50,727 bases of DNA from Grammothele lineata (Eukaryota; Basidiomycota; Agaricomycetes; Polyporales; Polyporaceae): contig NDFF03000048.1 in assembly GCA_002150815.3 (NCBI GenBank), positions 1-50,727 on the forward strand. Direction: 5' to 3'. Positions 34,901 through 45,477 of the stretch are shown here, in pieces. A program made the position numbers and the translations under genes. The notes beneath the pieces were generated by a model, which was not told where the DNA came from, did no database searches, and was given only the letters and a program-made list of their open reading frames with translations. Within the stretch, counting starts at the first letter, position 1, and each line of letters starts with the position of its first letter.

Positions 34901-35562
34901 CGGATTAGTTGACAGGACTAGAATGTTAAACAGACCGCATACCGGCGTAGCGGTGAGTGGGGAATCGTTCTGCTGCCAGCGAAGAGGTTGAATGGATAGC
35001 AGGACGGGGTATGAAACGGCGTCTTACCGAGCCAGACTTCTCAGTCGAGATAGAGGCCGTGTGTTCATCGAACGCGTGTTCCTCGTCGAGAGCACGTTGA
35101 CGCTGCAGATCTGCCATACGCTGCTTTTCGATCCGAGCGAGCTGATCAGGAGGAACAGGAGGCTGTGAAGGTATATTGAAGTATCCACAGAGCTGTACGT
35201 CGCCCTGCTCATTCAGCATAGGGAATCCTTCAGCGTCGTTTATGACGGCGTTACACTGAAAATTGTGAGCGGAGACTAAACCGTAAGACGTAGGTCCTTA
35301 CGCCAATTGCATGCCTCCCAGCGAAGCCGGGCTTGTAAAGCACCCTCGTCCACATGTACTCCTTTTGATAGCACTTGGGACAACGCATGTGCCCGGAGAG
35401 CACGAGATCACAAACCTCCGGCCTGCGCTCGTTGGCTCCTAACAAGCAGAGAGTTTTCAACTCGCGGGAATAAGCGGGGGCTCTAGACCGATGAAGACCC
35501 AGGCCACCTAACGGGGACTTCTTAGGAGAAGCGAGGGTCGGTTTGGGCGTCTTCGGAGGCAT
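31967..35562 (-). CDS. Unassigned 951-residue protein with acidic tract
   Basis: Model of 15 exons, listed from the low-coordinate end: 31967-32287, 32338-32459, 32510-32581, 32629-33583, 33632-33661, 33716-33784, 33835-33962, 34016-34049, 34105-34422, 34471-34521, 34575-34664, 34741-34890, 34943-34969, 35028-35255, 35302-35562. Every junction is GT-AG, introns are 46-76 bp and the frame closes throughout. The N-terminus is basic (MPPKTPKPTLASPKKSP) and then carries a conserved-looking block, LGANERRPEVCDLVLSGHMR and CPKC, a possible zinc site with a later Cys. The middle is disordered with an SP repeat, the large exon ends in an Asp/Glu run of ~50 residues, and the C-terminal ~200 residues look globular (FLIDPVLYEPNDYETVTAWF, YEIWDPRSGQWLSRP). 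It is probably nuclear or chromatin-associated, judging by the basic and acidic segments (inference). The gene follows the 558-residue gene on the same strand after 586 bp. I cannot name a family. Confidence 0.7.
32787..32911. repeat. Coding microsatellite, TCGTCG/TCTTCG
   Basis: Trinucleotide TCG/TCA repeats pass into a run of the hexamer TCTTCG. Read on the minus strand they encode the Asp and Glu-Asp tract of the 951-residue protein. The repeat is likely to vary in length between strains. Confidence 0.9.
34349..34379. repeat. Coding hexamer repeat GGCGAA x5
   Basis: On the minus strand it encodes an SPSPSPSPSP run in exon 7 of the 951-residue protein. Confidence 0.85.
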
Positions 35563-36148
35563 GTTCTAACGTCCCCATGAGTTCAACAGACCGGGAGCGA
35601 CGGAAGACGGATAGACGTTACCAAAAGCAAAGCGTTTATGGCGACAGGAAGGATAATGGCACGTTGATGCAAGCAACCTGGAGGTGGAGATGCCTAAGAG
35701 ATAGTCGGGGAAGAAGGGAAGAGTGAAACACGTACAGAAAGCGGGTGCTGGGGAGGCGTGTTGGAGTTCCACGATCCGGACGAAGGGTTTAAGTACGCCG
35801 GCCGCTGCCGTTCGTTTGGAGAAATCTGAAAGATTTAACGGGATATTCTCCCTATTTCCGCGCCCACAGATTCCGGGGAGCGTCCATGAATAACGCAATC
35901 AAGATCACGGCTTAGATGTTCCAACGTTTCCATCCCCGACGCTTGTCCCGATTGCAAATCTCCGGTGCTCCGTACCACTTGGCTGGTGTGATTCCAATCT
36001 AAGGTGCTAAGAGATATATGCAGGGGTACAGGCGGTTGCATGTTCACTGCGGCAAACTATCTCCGCGCGGCGTCCGAACAACAGACTACACAAATGTCCA
36101 GTTCCTTCCAAGTCGCGGAGCGATGCCGCACCACGCGCTCCCTCTCGA
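35563..36148. promoter_or_regulatory. Spacer between the two unassigned genes
   Basis: 586 bp between the stop of the 558-residue gene and the ATG of the 951-residue gene. It holds the 3' UTR of the first and the promoter of the second. A frame of protein-like composition on the minus strand (WKELDICVVCCSDAARR) begins just after the first gene's last acceptor site and could belong to an alternative last exon. Confidence 0.4.
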
Positions 36149-38227
36149 TCACCGCTTCTTTGAAACCAGTGTCGTGCTACAGAGCGCACGTTAATTTCAA
36201 CGATATACACTAGAATCCTTCACTTACGGGCTTCCTCCAAGAGCGCGCTTTGACATCACACGATTACGCTTTCCGCGAGTGGGCTCGGGAGTAGCTGGGG
36301 CGGGAGCATCCGTCGTGTTTTTCTTGTGACTCCTGTGCGACGGTTCAACAAACGAACGTAAGCAGAATGTGTATACTCACTTTCTCGGGTCTGAAACGGA
36401 GGTTGTGGCTCCTTTCTCAGTTGTACGCGAACCTGCGCTATCGTCCGCCTTCGTCTTTCTAGGGGTATAGTGCGTCAGAGAGCAGGCACACCAGCAAAAG
36501 AAGGGATTCACTTAGCCTTCTTAGCACGACCGATTGCGGTATTCGCCTTGCGTTTCTTAGGAGCCTTCGACTTCTCCGTCGAACTTGAACATCCCGAGAC
36601 GGTAGGGATCGGTCTGTGTCCGAAGTGAACACGTGCACAAACGCTGGACGTCGATTGAGCATCTTACGTGAGCTTAGGAATTAACGGTGTGTGCTGGACG
36701 TTCAGTAGTTCGACCGTGTCCTTAACCCTCGCCGGTAATTCCTGATCGGATGTATTGACATCAGGATTATGGTCTGGCTCGGCGACGTGTTGCTCCGTGA
36801 CGGGACCGATAGAAGGAGTTGCTAACACAGGACTCGGCGATGCAACAGTCGGCGCTGTAGGCTGCAGAGGAATGCTGGTTGTCGGTGATGGCAATACACG
36901 AGTGCCTGAAGTTGTCGACGGCGTGCAGCCACTCGCCCCGGTAGGCGCGCTAGGCGGGGGAATATCTGCCACAGGCTGATTACGTTCCGAGCCTTCGCCG
37001 GTGACACGCTCTGACAGGTCGAGCGAAGGTTGGCTGGCAGAGGCTGACGCAGTGAGAGGCACCGCCGCGTTGCCGTTGGACGAATCGACTTCTTGCCCGA
37101 TACTTGGCGCACTAGCAGAGACGTTATTATTCGCTACAGCGGGACCTTCTCCATCAGGACGTGCAGGAGCTGCCAAATTGTCAGTCACCATAAATGTGAG
37201 AGCGCATGTCCTACGGATACGAACCGTCGAAGATATCATACAGCCACATTTGAAGCGACGCTATGATAAAGTCGCTTGATTTGCCGTAGTGCCTTGCGAG
37301 AAACTCAATGAAGTTGAGGTTCTTCGAAGTTCTTCCGGTTGGGGCGCTAGCCTAATGTCAATGAACACATCTGAAGCAAGCGTACAAGCACGTACACGAC
37401 CCAGTCGACGTTGCCATTGGCGTCAATACCACCCATGATACTTAAACCCACCCAGCCAGAGGTCGCTTGCCACTGCGACATTTGCTTAGGAACTTCCTTG
37501 ATCATTTTCTTCGCATACCTAAAGAATATGAGATACAGGGTCCATAACTACGCACTCTACGCACTTCCTACGGAGATCCTCATCAAGAGTTGGCTCTTTG
37601 ACTTGAGCGTTCTTCTCGGCGGCAACCTGTTCATACACCTCTCGCTTTGCTGGGGATAGATGATCGAAGGCCGACTTCAGAGAATGATTATAGTCGGTCA
37701 TCCTGTCGCTAGAAGAGAGCCCTGCGGCTATCTTGGGCAGAGTCGGATCACCACTACTTTGATACACACAGAAGGCATTCGTGACTGGACCCTTCGATGG
37801 CGTGGAGGGAGCATCCAGTGAAGGCGAATGGTCCTTCGTTTTCTTGCCTCGAGAGAAGTTGGGACTTTTACGCTTGAAGCAGCCGTGAATCCGCTGACAG
37901 GTTACAAAGTTACGAGAGTTCCGGAGTAGGGAACATTCACGGACGCACCTGTTTAAACCTGGACCATCGGTCTGCCGCATCCTCCTCCGTCTCGTCCTCA
38001 AGCTTGACTGCCTGTTTGTTAACGGCCCGGCGTGCTTCAAACTGCTCTAAGGTTTCACCAGCGAGCGGACTGGCAGTGAAGTGTTCGCAATAAATGGCTA
38101 CGACCTTCTCCACCGCTGACGTCTGCGATCCCCTTGTATCACTTTTGAGAAGTTCCTGAATGTCAGGGGAGACGATCGCCCGTTCAATGAGTTCAAGTTC
38201 GTCGTCTCGGAGCTTACGCTTGCCCAT
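36149..38227 (-). CDS. Unassigned 558-residue basic protein
   Basis: Model of 9 exons, listed from the low-coordinate end: 36149-36176, 36228-36332, 36381-36458, 36512-36613, 36668-37169, 37225-37351, 37392-37518, 37565-37893, 37949-38227; introns 40-55 bp; frame closes. The N-terminus starts MGKRKLRDDELELIERAI. Further on are DHLSPAKREVYEQVAAEKN, which recalls the third helix of HMG-box proteins, and a conserved-looking block YAKKMIKEVPKQMSQW, WVGLSIMGGIDANGNV, SKNLNFIEFLARHYGKSS. A ~170-residue Pro/Ser/Thr-rich linker follows, then Lys/Arg-rich nuclear-signal-like tails (KAPKKRKANTAIGRAKKAK). Nuclear location is likely (inference). Exon 4 start (37351) and the very short last exon are the least certain; without the last splice the protein ends in ...RALGGSP at 36224. 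I do not recognise the family. Its partner gene lies 586 bp downstream. Confidence 0.68.
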
Positions 38228-38500
38228 AGTGAGCCTTGTAAGAAGGGGGTTAATGGATGGATGCAAGTACTCTACTGAGCTGCGTAAGGAGGGGGTGATC
38301 GTGGGATGCAAGCATCGTATCTCACTACAACCGCGATGTATAATACACACCGCACGAGCACTTCCTATGACACCCAACAATCTAGAGCTGCGAATCCCCA
38401 TCGATGCGTCGATGATTCTGGCAAGTCGTCAGGGGCAACACCAATGTACATGGACCTCCAAAAAACACACAACCAAGCGAAGGGGAAGCAGTGACAACGG
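38228..38500 (-). promoter_or_regulatory. Upstream region of the 558-residue gene
   Basis: Short non-coding stretch between the gene start and the first copy of the long direct repeat; it must contain the promoter. Confidence 0.45.
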
Positions 38501-39006
38501 CTGAAACAGGGTGACCGGGTCAGACGTAGATGCGAGTGCGAAGGCCGTCCGCGCTCACCACCCGTACCTAGCCGCCACGCCGTCAGCTCAACCGCGCCCG
38601 ATGTGCCAGAGAACAACATGCACTGGACTCGCGTAGCGTTAGTGCAAGCGTTGTCGTGGATCTTTCAGAGAAAAAACATACCGCCCGTCCCCGCAGTTTC
38701 CGAAACACCGTGGCCGCCGTCCTTCGTGCGCAATCTGGGCAGAGAATGGAACGAAGCCATCAGTGTGTCATACACGCAATGAAATCTGTTTTCCGATGCC
38801 ATTCAGCCGGATCTCATTACAGCCAGCTACAGTAGACGATTCAGGCCGAAGCTACTAGCACGCGCGCTACGACGTCCACAACATGCCTACAATTCAAGAA
38901 AAGGAAACTAAACACGTGACAGGAATCTGAACATGACGTCAGCGGTATGACTACGTGTACGGGATTGGTAAAACGCACTAGTCCATACTGATACTTGGTG
39001 GCGCAC
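38501..39006 (+). repeat. Long direct repeat, copy 1
   Basis: At least 506 bp identical to 50222-50727 except for one visible difference (A at 38872, C at 50593), and with no indel. It starts CTGAAACAGGGTGACC. It contains an open frame on the plus strand including HWTRVALVQALSWIFQ and LGREWNEAISVSYTQ before a TGA. The second copy is cut by the window edge, so the true right end is unknown. It could be an LTR, a non-autonomous element or a recent segmental duplication; no TG...CA ends with target duplications could be proven. Confidence 0.9.
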
Positions 39007-39071
39007 GGGCATTCGGGATTGCGGAGCAAGCTATGGTACAGGAATTGAAAACGCATCACGCTGACCGTGAT

Positions 39072-39794
39072 CTACTTCGAGCGGCGAGGAAAGCGAACGG
39101 GCGGCGTAGGAAGACGCTGAAATGTCGCAACGAACGTTCTGACATAGAACGCCACCGCATCCTCCTGGAATCGCGAGAATTGGAAAGGATCGCACTCCTC
39201 CACCTCCGCCGCAGCGCGAGCAAGCCATGACGGAGCATCAGGCCAACGTTTCAACACCGTCAAGAACGCGGCCAGATGACACCGACCCTCCTCCCATCCA
39301 GGGTCGTCGGGAGGAATCCAAGCGGATGCTTGCGAGTGCGCCCCGATGTCGGGGCAGATGTCCATGGCCGAACGCGGTGGTCCCCATGTCCCGAGATGAC
39401 CATTCCCGAGCCCATGATTCGACCTCCGGCAGTTGCGAGAGCCAAGGATCAACGCGTCGAGAGCCAGGAGCTCACATCGCCAGTTGGTTTCGTGAGCCTC
39501 CCACACTAACTGCTGATGAAGGGTGGCGTCGTCGGTCGCGACTTGCAACGTCACGTCGCGGTGGTCGAGTCTGTAACGCGCATCGGCGCGATAGGACGGG
39601 AGTGCTGCCGTATGTCCGAAGAGGCGGTGGACGGCTTGGCGGTCTGCGTGTCGCTCGTGCTGACGTTTCGCATCGTGGCCGCTCTTCTTCACAACGTTCG
39701 GACCTGACGTGGAAGCACGGGGACCTGGGGGCGCAGAAGACGACCCTGCGTCGGCGGCGTTCGAGTCGAGGCTGTAGTCGCCCCAAAGCGCATC
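39072..39794 (-). CDS. Hypothetical protein, last exon
   Basis: An open exon of 241 codons including the stop; the acceptor CATAG lies just before 39794. It reads DALWGDYSLDSNAADAG, then LVWEAHETNWRCELLALDAL, LAAFLTVLKRWPDAPSW and EDAVAFYVRTFVATFQRLP. The pattern of Trp and Leu residues with an acidic C-terminal half is protein-like, and I have the impression of a family seen near transposons in polypores, but I cannot name it. An upstream exon must supply the ATG. One candidate (near 39862-39876, MAAVAEW) has a GTAAGT donor, but its phase does not fit this frame, so the gene may be broken or the 5' exon misplaced. Confidence 0.45.
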   Translation of the reverse strand, partial: DALWGDYSLDSNAADAGSSSAPPGPRASTSGPNVVKKSGHDAKRQHERHADRQAVHRLFGHTAALPSYRADARYRLDHRDVTLQVATDDATLHQQLVWEAHETNWRCELLALDALILGSRNCRRSNHGLGNGHLGTWGPPRSAMDICPDIGAHSQASAWIPPDDPGWEEGRCHLAAFLTVLKRWPDAPSWLARAAAEVEECDPFQFSRFQEDAVAFYVRTFVATFQRLPTPPVRFPRRSK

Positions 39795-40117
39795 CTATGA
39801 GATAGGGATGTTATCAATGATGCGCTAACTGAAAGGAAACCCGAAGGACGACTTACCACTCGGCGACGGCAGCCATTCGGAGGCCGTAAGGACGGCCGAA
39901 GACACTAAGTAGAAACAGTCGCTGAGTGGCACTTCTGTTGACGCCAATTGAAGAGGGCAAAGAAGTCGCAGGCCAACGCAAGAGACTACACGTCGAGAGC
40001 CAGGCTGACGAAGGCACTTTCGTTCAGCCCGTCGGAAGCTAACTGCCGGGTTATCACGACCGCTTCTATTATCAGCTCGCTAGGGCTACGCAGCCGGGAT
40101 AGAAGAGCGGCGAGGGA
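39795..40117. other. No confident gene; possible 5' exons
   Basis: May hold upstream exons of the previous gene. Otherwise nothing is visible. Confidence 0.4.
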
Positions 40118-40402
40118 CTAGTTGATCCCCATGCATCTACTCCTCGAAAAAGCGACCATCGAGTCTTCGGGCATGAGTGGCTGACCCAGGATCTCGGGAT
40201 CCACAAAAGCCTGCTTTTCTGAAATATTCAACTCGGCATTGGTGTCGTCCATAACGAGGTTACATGTTGCTCGATGCCCACAGATAGCTTGGGTAGCGGC
40301 GAAGAGCACCGGCCTGCACCTAAAACATCAATAAAGACTCGATGCGGGAGTACAGAAAGAGGCTACCCACCGGGTCGCGGCCACTTGGCCATCAGAACGC
40401 AT
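40118..40402 (-). CDS. Small hypothetical protein (77 aa)
   Basis: Exons 40118-40319 and 40371-40402 are joined by a 51-bp intron (GTGGGT donor, TTTTAG acceptor) and give 77 residues starting MRSDGQVAATR and continuing CRPVLFAATQAICGH, NAELNISEKQAFVDPEILG, SMVAFSRSRCMGIN. Two further clean exons on the same strand upstream (40674-40720 and 40782-40808, reading MQSDISYRA / VHYVVIDPSEREEVK) may be the true start of the same gene, but I found no connecting exon that keeps the frame. The function is unknown; at least part could be a gene remnant. Confidence 0.4.
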
Positions 40403-40969
40403 CTCGGCGACGGCAGTGCAGTGACGTCAAAGCGTTCGAAAACAAAACCTGTGCAACAGCATATATAGGTAAGACAATTTGGATACGGATAGAAGAGCAG
40501 GCGGGGTACCATTTAGAACGCGAGTTGGAGGGAAGTCCGAAAGCACAGCCACTTGTGGTCTATATGCTCTGAGAACGCGATGCATGGCTGGCCACAGACG
40601 TTTCATATTAGCTAGATACTTATACGATTGTTTGCATCGAAATAAGTAGCAGTTGGGGAGTAGAGTAACTTACGGCTTGACTTCTTCACGCTCCGAAGGA
40701 TCGATGACGACATAATGGACCTGCGAGCAGAAACAAAGCATACATCAGCCCTAATTTCTGCGACCGGGAACCGGGACGTACAGCTCTGTAACTAATATCT
40801 GACTGCATGAGCTCTGATCTTCTCCGTATGGAAGCGAAACTTAGGCACCAAGGGTCAACCGGCGCACAAGCTGCTTAGGAAACAGCGCAGACGGATCCCG
40901 TGGACTGGAACGTTGACGGAAGCTAGTCGTTGGCGACGATGTGACGATGAGAGAGGAGATGGGGAAAGG

Positions 40970-41755
40970 GAAGAGAACGACTGAGACTATGTCTCGTCTG
41001 GGGTCATCGATGCCTCAGAGGGCGGGATGTATATCCCCCTCGTCGGCGTGACATATGGATGCGGCTTTGAGGCATTATGAGCTGTCGAAGTTTCGTCTTG
41101 ACGATACTCTTAGCATACAAGGGCAACCAGAGGATGCACGAACGTACTGGGACTTCGATACTACTAGGATCTAAGCGAGGACGAGGACGAGGACGAGAAG
41201 AGGATGGCGGAGTCTTATCGAAGGTCACGGTCCTCGGAACGGGCGGCTACAGCCCGGCTGAATCAAACATAGCGCTGTGCTACGCGGAAAGCCAAAGAGC
41301 CATCAACAATCAACACGCCACGCGTTCGGTGTGCAACTCACGTGCGTCGCGACGACTAAGCACGTGGCGCGTAGATTGTTGATCACTCTTTGGCCTCCCG
41401 CGTCGCTCGGCGCTATGTTTGATTCAGCCGGGCCGTAGTCGCCCGCTCCGTGGACCGCGATCTTCGACAAGTCTCTACCATCCTCTTCTCGTCGTCCTCC
41501 TTCCATCCTCACTCTCGTTCTCGTTATCGCTTAAAGTCGAGCAGTATCGAAGCCCCAGTGCGTTTATTCTCCCTCTAATCGCACCCGTGTGCTAACAGTA
41601 TCGTCCAGACGAAACTTCGACAGCCCATCATGTCTCACAGCCGCATTCACATCTCACGCCGATAAGGGGGATATACATCCCGCCCTCTGAGGCATCGATG
41701 ACCCCAGACGAGACATAGTCTCAGTCATTCTCCCATTTTGTCGTTCTCTCGAGCC
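40970..41755. mobile_element. Imperfect ~0.8-kb palindrome (long inverted repeat)
   Basis: The left arm (about 40970-41325) and right arm (about 41365-41755) are inverted copies at roughly 80% identity by eye, around a loop of about 40 bp centred near 41346. Well-matched blocks include GACTGAGACTATGTCTCGTC at both outer ends, GTCGAAGTTTCGTCT midway, and GGCTGAATCAAACATAGCGC and ATCAACAATC next to the loop. The right arm carries an extra ~15 bp near its outer end. Open frames in the two arms mirror each other and are probably not genes. It fits an older fold-back element; transcription through it would give a hairpin RNA. Confidence 0.8.
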
Positions 41756-42132
41756 AACGCCTCGCACACTTCGAGATGCCTGTGACATATTGCATCACAA
41801 ACTAGCGTTTGTTTCTCCCGTTGTGCACCCGATGGAGCGCTGCTCAACGTCCGGGTCAGGTTGTGGTCGAATCTACACCACGACCACAGCAGGATCTCAC
41901 AGCATCAGTCGCTCGTCATCCCCGGTTATCGCCCCTCGCTACGTTGCCTTCAACTTCTGACGCTTACATCGACTTACCTCGACACCGATAGCTGGCTCGA
42001 GGGTCCGTGCCAGCCCGAGAATGCTGCCGCTGTTTCCAGTGGACCATGCGTTGTACCGACGAGGACAGCAAGAGTACGTATAGCGGCGTTGGACGATAGT
42101 GTATTACACCCTCATTAACCTGGGACGTTCGT
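41756..42132. other. No supported gene
   Basis: Short frames only; includes the 3' flank of the minus-strand gene ending at 42133. Confidence 0.5.
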
Positions 42133-42880
42133 CTACATAGATTGGGTACCCGCACGGATCAGCTCCACCACGGCACGCACAGTAGCTATGTCGGTCGCCG
42201 GACGCCCATCACAGAACTCAGCGGCCTGACGGCGGAACTCCTCCGGTTCTGCGTTGAACATGTGGTGGAGCTGGATTAAAACGAATGACCATTGTTTCAT
42301 TCGGTAGTTCTCCGGGGTACCGTTGACGTACGCCTCGTAAGCAGCCTCGATGATCGGCACGACGCGGGGGAAGAAGAGTACCTCATAGACCTCGTAGGGG
42401 TGGAGCTCGACAACTGGTACAGGTGCGTGCACGACGGCGGGTACTGGCACAACGGCGGGTACCTGCGCGCGCGCAGTCACAGGCGCGGAAGGACGTATGG
42501 CGGGCGCGGGTACCGGCCCGGGAGTAGGCGCAAGGGGAGGTGCATGCAGCTTCCGCGCGCGTACGCGTTCGGATAGAGCCTTTTTGAACTCCCTGGAAAT
42601 AGCCTAGATAATAGTCCTTTAGTGAGCGGGAATGAGTGCAACGAAGTCTGCGTACATTCTTTCTGGCGCCGCGCTTCTCACTATGAGCCCACTCCGTGTT
42701 TCCGCCGGCGTTTTGAATGTCCTTCTCCGTCAGCTCGATGGGCCACTTGGAGTCGAAGTCATCCACCGTCCACTCATGCCACAACCTGAGGTCTCCTGTG
42801 GTTCTGATATCCAAGCAGTCTTGCACACGGGCTCGCAGCCACGTGGCTTGCTCCTCGGTCCATCTGGAACGACGTGCCAT
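42133..42880 (-). CDS. Hypothetical HTH-like protein, accessory type
   Basis: Model: exons 42133-42603 and 42656-42880 with a 52-bp intron (GTACGC donor, ATCTAG acceptor); 231 residues. The start is MARRSRWTEEQATWLRARVQ, a Trp-rich helical segment followed by DFDSKWPIELTEKDIQNAGG and a basic patch HSEKRGARKN, which together suggest a small SANT- or HTH-like DNA-binding fold. A Pro/Val/Ala linker follows, then a helical C-terminus (YEVLFFPRVVPIIEAAYEAY, WSFVLIQLHHMF). Proteins with this WT-EQ-WL-RV start are, in my recollection, numerous and unassigned in agaricomycetes. It may be a domesticated or accessory transposon protein (inference). The gene is intact in this copy. Confidence 0.6.
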
Positions 42881-43165
42881 GAAGGTGAGAACGATGATGA
42901 GGAAGAGCGAAGAGGGGAATTGTGATTCCGTAGGAGAGCATCAAGATCGACCGGGAGTTATATAACTTTAGGTACCTTGCCCACGGAATGCACCGTAACC
43001 CTGCGTGGAAACGGAGCGGCGATGGCAGACTGCGGGATCGGGCGGAGATGCAAGGCCGTGCATGGGCCAGCTAGCCGAGTCGAGATATATCTCGCATTCG
43101 TTTTGCTCATGGATCCCCAGTTTTTTCGTCCTACTGCTCTGTTTCACAAGCGCTGCTGAAATCAA

Positions 43166-44063
43166 ATGGACGGCGCTAGACGTAGGTGGTCTGCATTTCC
43201 GCGAGACGTGATTCCTGCTGACGAACGCTCGCAGGCATACCGGCTGTCGGTCGAGGCTCTGATGCTCGCGACAGAGCTGTTGTCAATACTGGCCCCGTCA
43301 CCTACATCACCCTGAACGTCACAGGCACGGTGTTCATAAACACGAACGCCCCTCCTGGAGCTGCCCCGGCCACTACAGTGTTGACCCCGCGGCCCAATGG
43401 GGTCGAGACCGCGAGCGCTGGTGCGGCGGCTCCCGGACATCCTCAGAGCGCTCCTCTCCCAGCGCAAGGAGTATGTTGTGCGATCCCTTGCATACCGTCT
43501 GTGATACTGAAATGAACTGTTAGGAACCTGCTGCAGTTCTTGGCGACCTTGTCGCTCCCATGGGCGTCGAGCCTGTCGGCGAGGTCGTCCCTCCCCCCTA
43601 CGTCAATACCTCTCACAGTGCACAGGAGGTCGAGCAATTTGCGGACGCGCAGGAAGATCCAGACGATGATATCTATCAAGTACAAGTCGTCCAATTGAGC
43701 GCATCAAGAGGACGTTTTGAGCCAGAGGGAATCGAGTTCGCCCTCGCACCTCTGCCCTCCGCTGGGGTCTTTCGCCTCCCCTTCAGTTGGGAATGTGAGT
43801 CCGATACCTGTGCATATCCGTAATATTCACTCATATGCTCGTATGCAGACGAACACATCAGCCCTTCCGACGTCATTCACACGCAATGGCATGTTGTGAC
43901 CGCCGGTCGGAAGGTGGGCATCTGGCCTACGTCGCTGGACGCGGATGACTTCGTTACTGGGGTTTCCGGCGCCCAGAGGCTCTCGTTCGATTCGTATGAG
44001 GCAGCGTCTCGTTACTATCAAGGGAACAAAGCCCTTGGGCGTGTAGTCGTTCTCCCGGAGTAG
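43166..44063 (+). CDS. RNase H1 N-terminal (viroplasmin-like) domain protein
   Basis: Model: exons 43166-43181, 43235-43470, 43524-43794, 43849-44063; three introns of 53-54 bp; 245 residues. The 16-nt first exon with ATG is required to keep the frame. After the N-terminal segment VVNTGPVTYITLNVTG and a Pro/Ala linker, the middle reads EPEGIEFALAPLPSAGVFRL. The C-terminal ~55 residues match the RNase H1 N-terminal/caulimovirus viroplasmin fold: WHVVTAGRKVGIW, then DDFVTGVSGAQRLSFDSY and EAASRYYQGNKALGRV. In RNase H1 this small domain binds RNA:DNA hybrids. There is no RNase H catalytic domain after it, so the protein could bind nucleic acid but not cut it (inference). Stand-alone proteins of this type are known from agaricomycetes; their role is unknown. 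Confidence 0.78.
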
Positions 44064-45477
44064 CTGTCGTCTTCACCATTCCCATTAGCTACCCTATGGG
44101 CACCTGTACGGCGGTGTCTACGAATATCACAAGTTGTCGGGATCCGAGCACGTTGTCTCTTACCTAGACTGCATGGACAACCTCTAGTCACGGCTCACTA
44201 TGCGCACCAGTTATTGACGTTGACCTGTGACGAGTTATGTCGCTGCGAGCGACGGGGTACTATCCGTGCAGTGGCTGATCGCTCCAGGAGATGCGCCCGG
44301 TAAATTTGATTAAGTTCGCGGGGAGGAACTCCCTGCCAACGTGAGATAGAAACTCATCATTTCTCGTATGCCTGGTGCTGATACTCTCCGTAAACGTTCC
44401 CGGCCTGCGAACGCTGTTCTTTTGTGACCCTGTTGAGATCTCTAGTGACTCATCCTGAATGACTATTTTTCTTCTTGTCACTATGATCCGATCCAGAATG
44501 TCGGCAAATCACGATACGAGTGAGTTCGCACTCGGACCTTTCCCTGTTTGTCGGTAGCAGCGTCGCAGATATCAACCGTGCCACAGATTCCGTCTACACC
44601 GCTGAAATCGCCTATGAATAACTCACTGTAGCTATACAGCTGCATTCTCGCAGTTAGGCGAAGATGTGCCACTTGTACGTCCGCTCATGACAAAATGGGC
44701 CCCGGGGAAAAGTTTACGGTTGAAGCTACCAACCTACCAGCACCACAGCAATACTAAGTATCCCAGTAGTAGTAGCGAGGTGTGAGGGATATTGAGATTA
44801 TACGACGGCGGGATGCTATGTGACATACTTACGCCTTTGAATCGATTACAGGCAGAGCGTGCTTGAGGATGTTATGATGCCTGCGCGGTACTACACATCC
44901 CGCTACCCTGACCCCAATGAGCTTTCCGGTGTCTCATCCTGTCAGGGAAATACTCAATACACAACCGCGGCGGGATTGTGCCGTGATGTCTGGGCGCAAC
45001 TATCTAAATCTTACCACGTGTGCAATAAGGTCGCACTGCCGAGAAACGGATGTATTCAGTTCGCGAGTTCAGACACGGCTGCCGGAGTGCGCGGAAACGA
45101 ATTGTTGAGGCAGCCTGGGGCGGATAAAGCGCTGGGTACAGGCGTGATGACAGCTCCGGTCGACATGACAAGGGGTGTATGAAATTCCATCCATTCATCG
45201 GCTCAAACACGACTAACCAGAAATGAGTATAGAAGGCGGGAAGCACGCCTTAGTGTGTGATCATGTTTAGCGTGTGCAACCATCTCAGGGAGGCGGCCTT
45301 GCCCGCAGCTTGCAAAGTCAAATCCGGCGCGCATGACAACGTCCCCGCACGAAAAAGGTGGCCGGTGGCTCCGATAGGAAGGCGTTGATCTTGGGACACT
45401 CGGAGGAGGATGCATTCGGAAAGCGAGTACGAGCTACGTTACATAGACGAGCTGAACAATGGCTGCAACGGCGAACG
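44064..45477. other. No supported gene
   Basis: Between the convergent viroplasmin-like gene and the next minus-strand gene. Only short frames on either strand. Confidence 0.5.

Noticed and set aside
41077..41512. Two similar open frames facing each other
   Set aside because: They are mirror images produced by the palindrome, not two genes.
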